The notes: a model not told the origin generated them from the letters alone. Shown: positions 53,601-61,908, counted from the first letter of the stretch. The stretch: DNA of 64,000 bases from Arthrobacter sp. B1I2 (GCF_030816485.1 NZ_JAUSYC010000001.1:2604001-2668000), one strand, 5' to 3'. A program made the numbers and translations.

Positions 53601-54621
53601 CGCGCTCGATGGGGAGGCGCTGGACCTTGGTGCGGTGTGAATACCGGGAAATGCGGGCCGTGCCGGTATCGATGACGTACTTGATGCCCGGTACCGTCAG
53701 CGACGTTTCCGCCACGTTGGTGGCCAGCACGATCCGTCGCCTGCTGCCCGGGTGGAACACCTTGTGCTGCTCCTGGAGGCTCAGCCGCGCGAACAGGGGG
53801 AGGATCTCGGTATTGGCCAGCCTGCGGTTGGACTGGATACGTGCCTGCAGTGCGTCTGCGGCATCGCGGATTTCGCGCTCGCCGGAGAAGAAGACCAGGA
53901 TGTCGCCGGGGGCTTCCGCTGCGAGTTCGTCCACGGCATCGCAGACGGCATCCAGGGGGTCGCGGTCCTCTTCGAGTTCGTCATCCGAGGCCTCGTCATC
54001 CTCGGACTTCGGCTGCGACAACGGCCGGTAGCGGATCTCCACGGGGTAGGTCCGGCCCGAGACTTCGACGATGGGGGCGGGCTTGTCCGGGGTGCCGAAA
54101 TGGTTGGCGAACCGTTCGGGATCGATGGTGGCCGAGGTGATGATGACCTTCAAGTCCGGCCGCTGCGGCAGGACCCGCTTCAGGTAGCCCAGGATGAAGT
54201 CGATGTTGAGGCTTCGTTCGTGTGCCTCGTCAATGATGATGGTGCTGTACCTGCGCAGCAGTTTGTCCCGCTGGATCTCGGCGAGCAGGATGCCGTCGGT
54301 CATCAGCTTGACCTTGGTTTCCTTGCTTACCTCACCCGTGAACCGGACCTGGAAGCCCACCTCCTGGCCGATTTCAACGCCAAGTTCTTCCGCGATGCGC
54401 TCGGCCACCGTCCGGGCTGCCAGCCGCCGGGGCTGCGTGTGCCCGATCAGGCCCTTCTCGCCCAGGCCCAGTTCCAGGCACATCTTGGGGATCTGCGTGG
54501 TCTTTCCGGAGCCGGTCTCGCCGGCGATGATGGTCACCTGGTTGGCGGCGATCGCGGCCATCAGGTCCTCGCGGCGCTCGGAAACCGGCAGCTCGGCGGG
54601 ATAGGAGATATGAAAAGTCAT
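50656..54621 (-). CDS. hrpA: ATP-dependent RNA helicase HrpA (DEAH/RHA type)
   Basis: The 1321-aa protein has the DEAH helicase core: AGETGSGKTTQIPK (Walker A, about residue 35), DEAHERS (motif II), SATID and QRSGRCGR (motif VI, about 350), followed by helicase-associated and OB domains and the long HrpA-specific C-terminus. HrpA helps resolve stalled or collided ribosomes. ATG 54621 gives MTFHISYPAELPVSERREDL; the frame runs on to 54750 but the extra part is unlike the family. No Shine-Dalgarno is evident. Confidence 0.93.
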   Translation of the reverse strand: MTFHISYPAELPVSERREDLMAAIAANQVTIIAGETGSGKTTQIPKMCLELGLGEKGLIGHTQPRRLAARTVAERIAEELGVEIGQEVGFQVRFTGEVSKETKVKLMTDGILLAEIQRDKLLRRYSTIIIDEAHERSLNIDFILGYLKRVLPQRPDLKVIITSATIDPERFANHFGTPDKPAPIVEVSGRTYPVEIRYRPLSQPKSEDDEASDDELEEDRDPLDAVCDAVDELAAEAPGDILVFFSGEREIRDAADALQARIQSNRRLANTEILPLFARLSLQEQHKVFHPGSRRRIVLATNVAETSLTVPGIKYVIDTGTARISRYSHRTKVQRLPIERVSQASANQRSGRCGRVSDGIAIRLYSEEDFESRPRFTDPEILRTNLAAVILQMTAMGVAKGPRDVEEFPFVEPPETRAINDGVTLLRELGALAPPRPQGKGGKPEGGGGLTAVGQKLAQLPVDPRLGRMIVEAGKRGCVREVMVLAAALTIQDPRERPTDKQQLAAEKHNRFRDENSDFTGYLNLWNYLQEKQQELSSSAFRRLCRAEFINYLRVREWQDLFAQLRQLARPLGISLDNKRLADPVGNHDGIHISLLSGLLSHIGILDERKREYAGARGSRFAIFPGSALFKKSPTFVMAAELVETSRLWARVAAKFDPLWAEQVAPDLVKRSYSEPHWSTRQGAVMAYEKVTLYGVPIIAQRRINYGRVDPVVARELFIRHALVEGDWKTHHKFFHRNRALLHEVEELEARMRRRDLLVDDETLFEFYDARIGPEVVSERHFDKWWKDARRENPDLLDYDKSLLLSDDAEELDESAYPKTWLHRGFELPLTYEFHPVAPGSPPNPSDGVTAEVPVLFLNQLDDAPFRWLIPGQRVELVTALIKSLPKQVRKNFVPAPDVARQAVAVLESDFDPATDELEPSLELALRRIRGAVIPPGSWNWDAVPPHLRVSFKVVDSKGKVLGEGKDLAELQERLAPATRRAIAESLGATPASAASGAGGSAQRRNGTASDGGASVGQQATGVSGAPAGAGLVEQEGLTEWTFGTIERQVNSVVKGHTITGYPALVDQGTSVSLRVFQTQEEQLDAMRGGVIRLLALRVPAPDRYVLEHLSNTEKLTFSQNPHGSVSALIADCALAAIDKLTPADLPWDRKAFDQLYELVRAELIDTVFTVTAVVERILASTRRIEKQLKGTTSLALISALNDIKSQLEQLVYPGFVARTGYAQLSQLPRYLAAIEKRLERLPGNVQRDALSMAVVQRLEDDYDNAVSALLPGRRAGRELTQVRWMLEELRVSLFAVELGTAYSVSEKRIRAVLNKALAPA

Positions 54622-54698
54622 GGCTGCAGACAGTCTACTGCGGCGGGGCCGGCCCTCCGGTTCGACTGCCTGCGGCGTTCCTTGCGGTGCTGGGCTTA

Positions 54699-54866
54699 CT
54701 AGAAGATGCGCAGGGTGTAGCTGGTGCTGGGAAGGTCCAGAGCTGACCATGCCTCGTGGGAGCTGACGGGAGGGGTGTGCCCGCGGCCGTCGCGGAGGAG
54801 CGCTGCGATGGTGGCGGCAGCGAGAAGAACGAGCAGGATGACGATGATGGTTGCGAAGATTTCCAT
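54699..54866 (-). CDS. Small single-pass membrane protein
   Basis: ATG 54866 opens 55 codons: MEIFATIIVILLVLLAAATIAALL is one strong membrane helix, then a polar tail with HEAWSALDLPSTSYTLRIF. GGAG lies a few nt upstream of the start. The gene is divergent from glxA. Function unknown. The frame is open further upstream to 55136 but that part lies inside glxA. Confidence 0.6.
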   Translation of the reverse strand: MEIFATIIVILLVLLAAATIAALLRDGRGHTPPVSSHEAWSALDLPSTSYTLRIF

Positions 54867-54901
54867 GGCTCCATGCTTCTCTTCACGGTTCCAACCCAAC
54901 A

Positions 54902-54938
54902 GTGGCAGAAATGCCCAAAAAGCTAAAATTCCTGCCAC
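54902..54938. promoter_or_regulatory. glxA promoter with inverted repeat
   Basis: GTGGCAG (54902-54908) and CTGCCAC (54932-54938) are 7-bp inverted arms with centres 30 bp apart, flanking a good -10 (TAAAAT, 54924-54929). A smaller palindrome, GGCA-N4-TGCC, overlaps the left arm. Binding by the regulator or another factor is inferred. Confidence 0.4.
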
Positions 54939-54947
54939 AATGGAAGC

Positions 54948-55916
54948 ATGCTGAAATCGGTAGCCGTGATTGTGGTTCCCAACTTTTCGATCTTCGAATT
55001 CGGAACGGCGTGCGAGGTCTTCGGGATCGACAGGTCCGGCCGGGAGAGCGGCGTCCCGGCCTTTGATTTCCGGGTGTGCACCCCGGAGCCGGGCAATGTC
55101 CCCATGAGGTCGGGGTTGTCCATGAACGTGAGCCATGGGCTGGAAGCCACGGAGGATGCGGACCTGGTGATCATGGCTCCCTTTGAGCGGGACCAGGAAT
55201 TGCCTGAGCCTGTGCTCGCTGCCCTTCAGGCCGCTGACGCCAGGGGCGCGTGGGTCATGTCGATCTGCTCAGGAGCGTTCGCGCTGGCCCGCGCAGGCCT
55301 GCTGGATGGCCGCCGCTGCACCACGCACTGGCACTACTCCCGCGACCTGGCCGACGCCTACCCGGCCGTACGGGTGGATGAGAACGTCCTCTATGTGCAG
55401 GACGGCAACATCATTTCCTCCGCCGGAACCGCTGCCGGCATCGACGCATGCCTGCACCTCGTGCGGCTGGAACTGGGGGCGAACGTTGCCGCCGCGATCG
55501 CCCGGGACATGGTGGTTCCGCCGCACCGCGACGGCGGCCAGGCCCAGTTCATCGACCGGCCCATGCCCACCTGCGGCTCGGCGCCCATGGAGGAACTGCT
55601 GAGGTGGATGGTGCAGAGCCTGGACCGTGAGCATACCGTCAACGAGCTGGCAGCCCTCGTACACATGTCACCGAGGACCTTTGCCAGGAAATTCCGTTCC
55701 GAAACGGGCGCCACGCCTGCGGCCTGGCTCAACTCGCAGCGGGTAATCCGGGCACAGGAGCTGCTGGAAACGACCGATTTGAACATCGACGAGATCGCCA
55801 GGGAAGCCGGGTTCGGCCACCCGGTCCTGTTGCGGCACCACTTTGCCAAGGTCCTCGACACCAGCCCGCAGTCCTACCGCCGGGCTTTCCGGGGGCAGCT
55901 GGCCGAGGCAGGCTGA
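54948..55916 (+). CDS. GlxA family transcriptional regulator (DJ-1/PfpI-like plus AraC domain)
   Basis: The 322-aa protein has an N-terminal class I amidotransferase-like domain (about residues 1-190, with SICSGAFALARAGLLDG, the cysteine elbow) and a C-terminal AraC DNA-binding domain (about 215-320, with HMSPRTFARKFRSETGATPAAWLNSQRV and FGHPVLLRHHFAKVLDTSPQSYRRAF). Such regulators often sense small metabolites. ATG 54948 has GGAAG very close upstream. Confidence 0.9.
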   Translation: MLKSVAVIVVPNFSIFEFGTACEVFGIDRSGRESGVPAFDFRVCTPEPGNVPMRSGLSMNVSHGLEATEDADLVIMAPFERDQELPEPVLAALQAADARGAWVMSICSGAFALARAGLLDGRRCTTHWHYSRDLADAYPAVRVDENVLYVQDGNIISSAGTAAGIDACLHLVRLELGANVAAAIARDMVVPPHRDGGQAQFIDRPMPTCGSAPMEELLRWMVQSLDREHTVNELAALVHMSPRTFARKFRSETGATPAAWLNSQRVIRAQELLETTDLNIDEIAREAGFGHPVLLRHHFAKVLDTSPQSYRRAFRGQLAEAG

Positions 55917-55968
55917 TTGCGGTCCTCCTACCTTGGTTGGGCTGCTGTCCGGGTACAGCCCGGGAGTG

Positions 55969-56304
55969 TTATTCCGTGCTGCGAGGGGTGGAGGTGCCCT
56001 GCCCGGTCCCGGACTCCTGGGCTGCTGCCCGGGTGCGGTCCACCAGCACCCGCCAGGGACCGGTCACGGCCTGTTCCGGCAGGGCAGCCCTGCGCTGCCC
56101 TGCCGTGATCGAGTACATGAAGCGGTCCGGCTGCGGTGCCTCGAACGCCGCAGCGGCTGCCCGCTGAGTGCTGGGTACTGCATCCCAGGGGCAGGCTTCA
56201 ACAAGGGGCTGCCACTGGCTGAGGTCGCTGTCCGTTTGCGCGTCCACCGTCCAAACCCGCGTCATCGCGGCGATCCCGCCGCTCCGCTCCACCTTGATCT
56301 TCAT
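55969..56304 (-). CDS. Emfourin-like protealysin inhibitor
   Basis: The 111-aa protein starts MKIKVERSGGIAAMTRVWTVDAQTD, which is the start of the emfourin family, small inhibitors of M4 proteases of the protealysin type. ATG 56304 is chosen; the frame extends to 56391. It lies 59 nt downstream of the M4 protease gene on the same strand, the arrangement expected of a protease-inhibitor pair. Confidence 0.85.
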   Translation of the reverse strand: MKIKVERSGGIAAMTRVWTVDAQTDSDLSQWQPLVEACPWDAVPSTQRAAAAAFEAPQPDRFMYSITAGQRRAALPEQAVTGPWRVLVDRTRAAAQESGTGQGTSTPRSTE

Positions 56305-56363
56305 GGCCTGGCCTCTGGGCTTCCATATGCCCCGGCGGCCTGTGACGGGACAGCGGGGAGTGG

Positions 56364-57416
56364 TTAAACCTTGACCTTTACAGTCTCCCACGCGACTCGT
56401 ACAGCGTCATGCTCCGGCGAATCCAATCCGAACAGATCCGCGGCGGAACGCACCGTGGCACGCGCAAAGACGGAAAACGTTGCTGCCGGCGGCAGCGAAC
56501 CGTTGGTGAGTGTCTCGTACCAGATGCGGCCCGGCGCCTCCCAGGCATAGCCGCCCAAGGTGTCGGCAACCAGGTAGAACGCGCGGTTGGGGATGCCGGA
56601 GTTGATGTGGACGCCGCCGTTGTCGGCGCTGGTCCGGACATAGGAGTCCATGGAGTCGGGCTGCGGGTCCTTGCCCAGCACGTCGTCGTCGTATGCCGTT
56701 CCGGGTGCTTTCATGGACCGCAGGGCCAGCCCCTGGACCTTGGGCGTAAACAGGCCTTCCCCGATCAGCCAACTGGCCTGGGCGGCTGACTGGTTCTTCA
56801 CGTACTGCTCAACGAGCACACCGAAGACATCGGACATCGATTCATTCAGCGCGCCCGCCTGGTTCCGGTACGCCAGCCCGGCCGAGTACTGGGTGACGCC
56901 GTGCGCCAGTTCGTGTCCGATAACGCTCAGGGACTTTGTGAACCGTTCAAAGACGTCACCGTCGCCATCACCGAACACCATCTGGCTGCCGTTCCAGAAA
57001 GCGTTGTCGTACAGGTTTCCGAAGTGGACCGTGGCGTCAAGTTTCAACCCGCGCCCGTCAATCGAATTCCGGCCGAACGCGTCGGCGTACAGCCGATGCG
57101 TGTGCCCCAATCCGTCATAGGCCTCATCGGCGGCAACATCGCTGGTGGCCGGTCCGCCTTCTTTACGGATGACCCTGCCAGGCAAGGTTTCCTCGCCGCC
57201 GGCATCATAGATGGTGCGGTTCACCGGGCCCGGCGCTACCTGGCGCAGGCTGGAGGGCGGGACCGTGGCGGCTTGTGCACGTGCAGCCTGGAATGATTCG
57301 ACGTGGCCCAGGGCTTTCCTGGCGGCGCTTGCCGCCGAAGAGAACCCGGGTGCATCCTGGTGCGCCAGCCGCCGCAACAAGTAGGGCGGAACGATGGAAC
57401 AGAACTGAACTTGCAT
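56364..57416 (-). CDS. Protealysin-like M4 metallopeptidase without signal peptide
   Basis: The 350-aa zinc protease has VIGHELAHGVTQYSAGLAY (HExxH, about residue 163), a third ligand in the NESMSDVFG segment (Glu, about 186) and the catalytic His in the ADNGGVHINSGIPNRAFYL region. The N-terminus is short and has VPPYLLRRLA, the PPYL segment of the protealysin propeptide, instead of the long propeptide and signal of thermolysin. It is therefore likely to mature inside the cell or leave by a non-Sec route. An emfourin gene follows. Confidence 0.9.
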   Translation of the reverse strand: MQVQFCSIVPPYLLRRLAHQDAPGFSSAASAARKALGHVESFQAARAQAATVPPSSLRQVAPGPVNRTIYDAGGEETLPGRVIRKEGGPATSDVAADEAYDGLGHTHRLYADAFGRNSIDGRGLKLDATVHFGNLYDNAFWNGSQMVFGDGDGDVFERFTKSLSVIGHELAHGVTQYSAGLAYRNQAGALNESMSDVFGVLVEQYVKNQSAAQASWLIGEGLFTPKVQGLALRSMKAPGTAYDDDVLGKDPQPDSMDSYVRTSADNGGVHINSGIPNRAFYLVADTLGGYAWEAPGRIWYETLTNGSLPPAATFSVFARATVRSAADLFGLDSPEHDAVRVAWETVKVKV

Positions 57417-57541
57417 GGCGTACTCCCTCAGCTAGGTGGTTTCAGCCTAAGAGGAGCCACTGACAATCAACGGCAGGCGGCGGGCGAAAATTAAACAGCG
57501 TCCCGGGCACTGCACCAGGCCCGGATGGGTACGGTAGGCCC

Positions 57542-58492
57542 ATGGCTGAAACCGAAAAGGAACCCACCAAAAGCTCCACCATGCTGACGGTCATCATCGC
57601 ATTCGTAGCCAACACGCTCGTGGCGGCGGCAAAGTCAGTGGCCGCTGTCCTTACCGGCTCGGCCTCCATGGCAGCGGAGGCAGCCCATTCCTGGGCGGAT
57701 ACCGGAAACCAGGTATTCCTGTTCTTCGCGGAGCGCCGCTCTGCCCGCCCCCGGGACGAGGGCCATCCCATGGGCTACGGCCGGGAAGCCTACGTGTGGT
57801 CCATGTTCGCCGCTTTCGGACTTTTTACCGCCGGCGCAGTGGTGTCCATCATGCACGGCGTCCAGCAGATCATTGAGCCCGAGCCGGCGTCGGACTTCGG
57901 TGTGGCCTACGTGGTCCTTGCCGTAGCTTTCGTGCTCGAAGGGATCTCCTTCGTCCAGGCCTTCCGGCAGACCAGGAAGGCGGCCCATGAGCTGGACCGG
58001 CACACGCTCGAGCAGGTCCTCATCAGCTCCGATCCCACCCTGCGCGCCGTCTTCGCCGAGGATGCTGCCGCGCTGATCGGCCTCGTCGTGGCATTCGTGG
58101 GCGTGTTCCTGCACCAGGTCACCGGATCACCACTGCCCGATGCGATCGGTTCGATTGCCGTCGGCGTGCTGCTGGCCGTCGTCGCCGTTGTCCTGATCGA
58201 CCGCAACAGGCGCTTCCTGGTGGGCCAGGGTGTAACCCCCGACATCGAGCGGTCCATGGCCCGCCGGGTGCTGGAGCACCCCGGGATCGCCCGGCTCACG
58301 TACCTGCACCTGGAATTCGTTGGTCCCCGCAAGCTGTACCTTGTGGCGGCCGTGGACCTGCAGGGGGACCACCCCGAACACGAGGTGGCGGTGGCCCTCC
58401 GCCGCATCGAGCGTGAGCTGGAAGACCACGAAACTGTCGAGGAAGCCGTGCTGACTCTGGCCACCCTCGACGAGGCCGCCTTGCGTTACTAA
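57542..58492 (+). CDS. Cation diffusion facilitator family transporter
   Basis: The 316-aa protein has the CDF fold: about six helices (residues 13-210) and a C-terminal cytoplasmic domain (about 215-316). TM2 carries EAAHSWADTGNQ (H-x3-D metal site); TM5 has FAEDAAALIG, with Glu/Asp in place of the usual HxxxD, so the metal may be manganese or zinc. The product exports divalent cations with protons. A GG-rich spacer upstream of ATG 57542 has no strong Shine-Dalgarno. Confidence 0.9.
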   Translation: MAETEKEPTKSSTMLTVIIAFVANTLVAAAKSVAAVLTGSASMAAEAAHSWADTGNQVFLFFAERRSARPRDEGHPMGYGREAYVWSMFAAFGLFTAGAVVSIMHGVQQIIEPEPASDFGVAYVVLAVAFVLEGISFVQAFRQTRKAAHELDRHTLEQVLISSDPTLRAVFAEDAAALIGLVVAFVGVFLHQVTGSPLPDAIGSIAVGVLLAVVAVVLIDRNRRFLVGQGVTPDIERSMARRVLEHPGIARLTYLHLEFVGPRKLYLVAAVDLQGDHPEHEVAVALRRIERELEDHETVEEAVLTLATLDEAALRY

Positions 58493-58587
58493 ACGAGCAG
58501 GGATCTGCCGGCCCCGGCGGGCCGGAACAGTCCTGTCCGGTCTGGAGCTGCGGCACCACTGCTGCGGCGGCCGAAACGGGGAAACGA

Positions 58588-58620
58588 AAACCCCGCCACT
58601 TCCCTGAAGTGACGGGGTTT
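58588..58620. terminator. Bidirectional terminator between the CDF gene and tRNA-Arg
   Basis: AAACCCCGCCACTTC and GAAGTGACGGGGTTT form a 15-bp stem with one mismatch and a CCT loop, with T-rich flanks. It ends the tRNA on the minus strand and the CDF transcript on the plus strand. Confidence 0.8.
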
Positions 58621-58624
58621 CTGT

Positions 58625-58700
58625 TGGTGCCCTCGATAGGATTCGAACCTACGACCTTCTGCTCCGGAGGCAGACGCTCTATCCCCTGAGCTACGAGGGC
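58625..58700 (-). tRNA. tRNA-Arg(CCG)
   Basis: The minus strand gives a full cloverleaf: acceptor GCCCTCG pairs with CGAGGGC, the D-arm is GCTCAGGGGATAGAGC, the anticodon loop is CTCCGGA with anticodon CCG, and the T-loop is GGTTCGAATCC. CCA is encoded. It reads CGG arginine codons. The arginyl-tRNA synthetase gene lies 3.2 kb away. Confidence 0.97.
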
Positions 58701-58823
58701 AATCCGGATTTCCTGCCGTTGCCGGCGGGACGTCCTAGAGCTTAGCAGGAAGGTGGGCCCCAAGGGAAAATCGGCGCCCGCCTGGCGGGTTTTGCCCTGC
58801 CGGCAGGGACGAAGGCTGCGGCA

Positions 58824-60368
58824 TCAGTATCCGGAGAACGAGTCCACGTGAATCCGCCGGGCCCCTGCGTTGCGCGCGGCCCGGCGAAGGGAGGCGACGC
58901 TGGCCGGCGAGCCGGAGACATACACTTCGCGGGTTCCGATATCCGGGACCAGTGACTTCAGTCCTTCCGGGTCCAGCCTTGCACCGCCGCCCGCAACGGT
59001 GCCAAAGTCCGGCGGAGGCTCTGAACCGTCCGCCAACCGCACCAGCACCCGGACGCCGGAGTCCCGCAGTTCGTCCGCGTAGGCCAGCTCATCTGCGCTC
59101 CTGGCCAGGAGCAGGAGCACGGCGTCCCGCTCCCGCAGGCCCCCGGAGGAGAGATGCGAAACAAAGGGCGTGATGCCGATGCCGGCGGCAATGAGCAGCA
59201 CCGGCCGGCGCGGATCGCGTGGCAGGACAAAGTCGCCGCCCACCGAGGTTGCCGTCAGCTCATCGCCGGGCTTCAGGGCCAGGAGCACCTTCTTTGCCGC
59301 GGACAGCGGCTCGGCGGTCCGGACTCCGAATTTCACCACCCGTTCCCCAGGCGAACCCGTCAGGCTGAACACCCGCCGTCGGCCCTTCCCATCCGGTTTC
59401 GCGTGCGGCAGGTCAAGTTCCATGTACTGCCCCGGAAGGAAGCGCACCGGCCGGGCCGGCTCGAACGAGAACTCCGTGGTACTCGGGGTCAGGCTGCGGC
59501 TTCCCGTGAACCGGAGCCTGACACGGCCACGCTGGCCCACCAGGAAGGCTAGGAGGTTACCCGCCAGCAAAGCTGCCTCCGGCGAATTCGCGAGGAATCC
59601 GAGGTTCCAGGGGACAGCGAACAGAACGCCAACGACGCCGGCCAGCGCCAGCTGCTGCCGGCGCCGCGGCGGCAGCGTCAGGGGCTCGGTCAGCATGAAT
59701 CCGACGAAGAACAGCACCGGGCGCTGGGCCAGGGCCTGGTAGATGCCCGTCCCCGCCGTCATGCCCGAGCGAAGCAGCTCAAGGGTGATGACCGCCGTGG
59801 CCACAACGGTGAACGCGGACGCCATCAGGACCTTGCGCGTCCGGTACAGGACCAGCAGCACGCCCGGCACCAGGAGCCACAGCATGGCAGGAGTCGCTGC
59901 CCACCACGTGGCGATATTCAGCCCGGTAAGTCCGGTGACAAATGCGCCCGCGGCGGCAGGATTGAAGATGTGCCGGCCTTGCCACGCCAACGCGTATTTA
60001 GATGCGGACGCCAGGACACATGCCAGTGCCACCCCGGCCAGATCCCGCGATTCCAGGGACGGCCAGAACAGGAAGTACAGCAGCAGCCCCGTGATGAGGG
60101 ACGAATCCGTATGGGGGCTCACCCGGAAAAGCGCCGCCAGTGCCCTGTTGGAGGCGTAGGTCAAGCCCAGGCACAGCACCAGATGGGCCAGCATTTCGGG
60201 AATGCCGAAGGTCAGCCAGCCAAGTACGTTGAGCAGAATGCTGTAGGCGGCCAGCACCGCCAGCACCACCAGGACAATCCGGTACATGGTGAACCTGCCC
60301 ACGGCTGTCCCCATCCGGCCAGCCAGGGAGGGCGCAGGTCGGGCTTCCGGCGTTTCCACAGGGCTCAT
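58824..60368 (-). CDS. NqrB/RnfD-like membrane domain fused to ferredoxin-NAD(P)+ reductase
   Basis: The 514-aa protein has an N-terminal membrane part (about residues 25-285, eight to ten helices) with the RnfD/NqrB signatures HIFNPAAAGAF and FMLTEPLTLPP. The C-terminal part (about 290-514) is a flavoprotein reductase: FLPGQYMELDLP and RRRVFSLTG (FAD), VLLIAAGIGITPFVSHL (NAD(P)H) and a terminal DSFSGY. It could pass electrons from cytoplasmic NAD(P)H across the membrane. ATG 60368 overlaps the ApbE stop. Two partner genes complete the cassette. Confidence 0.88.
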   Translation of the reverse strand: MSPVETPEARPAPSLAGRMGTAVGRFTMYRIVLVVLAVLAAYSILLNVLGWLTFGIPEMLAHLVLCLGLTYASNRALAALFRVSPHTDSSLITGLLLYFLFWPSLESRDLAGVALACVLASASKYALAWQGRHIFNPAAAGAFVTGLTGLNIATWWAATPAMLWLLVPGVLLVLYRTRKVLMASAFTVVATAVITLELLRSGMTAGTGIYQALAQRPVLFFVGFMLTEPLTLPPRRRQQLALAGVVGVLFAVPWNLGFLANSPEAALLAGNLLAFLVGQRGRVRLRFTGSRSLTPSTTEFSFEPARPVRFLPGQYMELDLPHAKPDGKGRRRVFSLTGSPGERVVKFGVRTAEPLSAAKKVLLALKPGDELTATSVGGDFVLPRDPRRPVLLIAAGIGITPFVSHLSSGGLRERDAVLLLLARSADELAYADELRDSGVRVLVRLADGSEPPPDFGTVAGGGARLDPEGLKSLVPDIGTREVYVSGSPASVASLRRAARNAGARRIHVDSFSGY

Positions 60369-61237
60369 GAGTACAGCGTCCCTTCGAATTCGGCGGAATA
60401 GGCTGCGCTGCCGTCGGAAAAGACGGTCAGCCACGAAAAATCAAAGGTCTCCTGGAGCGTGGCGCCGGGGACAAAGAACAGGGCCGTTGCCAGGGCGTCG
60501 GCTGCCATGGCGGTCTCCGCCAGTGTCCAGGTGGCGACGGCGGTCCGCACCGGCCGCCCGGTGGTCCCGTCCAGGACGTGGTGCAGTCCGTCGCCCCAGG
60601 CGCGGCGGTTGGCAGCGGAAGCACACAGGGCGCGGCCGTCCAGGTGGATCACGCCAATCGCCTGCGCAGGGTTGTAGGGGTGTTCAAGTGCCACGCTGAC
60701 GGGCCCTGCCCCGCGGACCAGCAGGTCGCCGCTGGCATCGATGACGAACGCGCCAATCCCGGCAGCCTGCAACTCCGCTGCCAGCAGGTCGACCAGCAGG
60801 CCCTTGCCCGCGGCGCCGATGTCCAGAACCACGGGGGCGCTGGCCGTCAGCACTGTTCCGGACCACGTGAGGACTGATTCCCAGGCCGGCGCGGGGAGCG
60901 GCGGTCCGGCCGGCCGGAGCGAATATGCTGCGTCGTATCCCAGGCGCTCCAGGCTGCCGCCAATCAGCGGCGTCATGGCGCCGTCGGTGACCCGGTAGAG
61001 CCGGCTGTACAACTCGCCCAGGGGAGCGGCCTCGTCCGGAAATCCGTAACGCCCGGGTTCCCGTGCCATGTCTGCAACCAGGGAGTCGGCGCGGAAACGG
61101 GACCAGTCGCCGTCGAACTCTTCAACCCTGTCCACAAGGCGCGTACGCAGGGACGAAGGCAGCGGCAGGGGAGTGGTGATTTCCCACTCGGTACCTATCC
61201 CCTGGAATGAAAAGTCCTCCCAGTCCGTGACGGGCAC
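60365..61237 (-). CDS. apbE: FAD:protein FMN transferase (ApbE)
   Basis: ApbE attaches FMN to a threonine or serine of target flavoproteins. The 290-aa protein has DIGAAGKGLLVDLLAAEL, VIDASGDLLVRG and HHVLDGTTGRPV (the metal/FMN motif, H-x3-D-x2-TG), with AETAMAADALATALF near the end. No signal peptide is seen, unlike most ApbE lipoproteins. GTG 61237 starts 3 nt after the stop of the FMN-binding lipoprotein gene, and its own stop overlaps the reductase gene. Confidence 0.9.
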   Translation of the reverse strand: MPVTDWEDFSFQGIGTEWEITTPLPLPSSLRTRLVDRVEEFDGDWSRFRADSLVADMAREPGRYGFPDEAAPLGELYSRLYRVTDGAMTPLIGGSLERLGYDAAYSLRPAGPPLPAPAWESVLTWSGTVLTASAPVVLDIGAAGKGLLVDLLAAELQAAGIGAFVIDASGDLLVRGAGPVSVALEHPYNPAQAIGVIHLDGRALCASAANRRAWGDGLHHVLDGTTGRPVRTAVATWTLAETAMAADALATALFFVPGATLQETFDFSWLTVFSDGSAAYSAEFEGTLYS

Positions 61238-61240
61238 CGC

Positions 61241-61732
61241 CTACTGCGCCTCCGCCCTGATCTTGTCTACGGCCTGGTTGAAGCCTCCGCTGGTCAGCGA
61301 GGACCCGGCAACCTTGGACACGTCCAGTTCATCGATGTTCCTGCCCACCACCTGCGCAGCGATGCCACCGGCGAACTCGCCCTGGAATTTGCGGGTGTTT
61401 GGGTTGGACGGGTGCTGGGTGATCTGCACGTCCGTGATTTTTCCCGCTGCAAGCGTCAATTGCACGCCAACGGTTTCCGTGCCGTTGGGCGACACATAGT
61501 TCCCATCCGCGCTATAGGTGCCGTCTTTATAACCGGCGCCGCTGCCGGCAAGAGCGGAAGAGCCGGTTGACGGGGTGGCCGGGCTTCCAGCGGTCCCAGG
61601 GGTGCTGTCCGCGGTGGACGGTGCGCAACCCGCCACGGTTCCTGCCAGGGACAGCCCGGCGATACCGGCAAAAAGGCCTTTGCGTAAGGTGCCTTGGGGT
61701 AGGGAGGGGCTTGTCGAGTTGGAGGGTCTCAT
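61241..61732 (-). CDS. FMN-binding lipoprotein
   Basis: The 163-aa protein has a lipoprotein signal (LSLAGTVAGC, about residues 27-36), a Ser/Thr/Gly linker, and an FMN-binding domain of the RnfG/NqrC type (about 70-163, with YKDGTYSADGNYVSPNG and GSSLTSGGFNQAVDKI). The threonine in SSLTSGGF is the probable covalent FMN site. It is upstream of apbE on the same strand and would be its substrate. It would carry electrons on the outer face of the membrane. Confidence 0.88.
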   Translation of the reverse strand: MRPSNSTSPSLPQGTLRKGLFAGIAGLSLAGTVAGCAPSTADSTPGTAGSPATPSTGSSALAGSGAGYKDGTYSADGNYVSPNGTETVGVQLTLAAGKITDVQITQHPSNPNTRKFQGEFAGGIAAQVVGRNIDELDVSKVAGSSLTSGGFNQAVDKIRAEAQ

Positions 61733-61896
61733 GAAGGCTCTCGTTTCACTTTTGGGGCTGCGCCCTGCGGCAGTGGCTACGGTTTAGTCAACGCCGGATC
61801 CGCCTGAATGGTTCACGGACGTCGCCGGGTCACCATTCTTTTCCGCGCCGGACGTCAGCCAAGGCGGTCAAATTCTTTGCTGTCTCTGGCCCCCGG

Positions 61897-61902
61897 TAGG
61901 CT
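61897..61902 (+). promoter_or_regulatory. -10 element of argS, predicted leaderless
   Basis: TAGGCT is followed by 6 nt and the GTG start at 61909; no Shine-Dalgarno is present. Confidence 0.5.
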
Positions 61903-61908
61903 AGAGGG

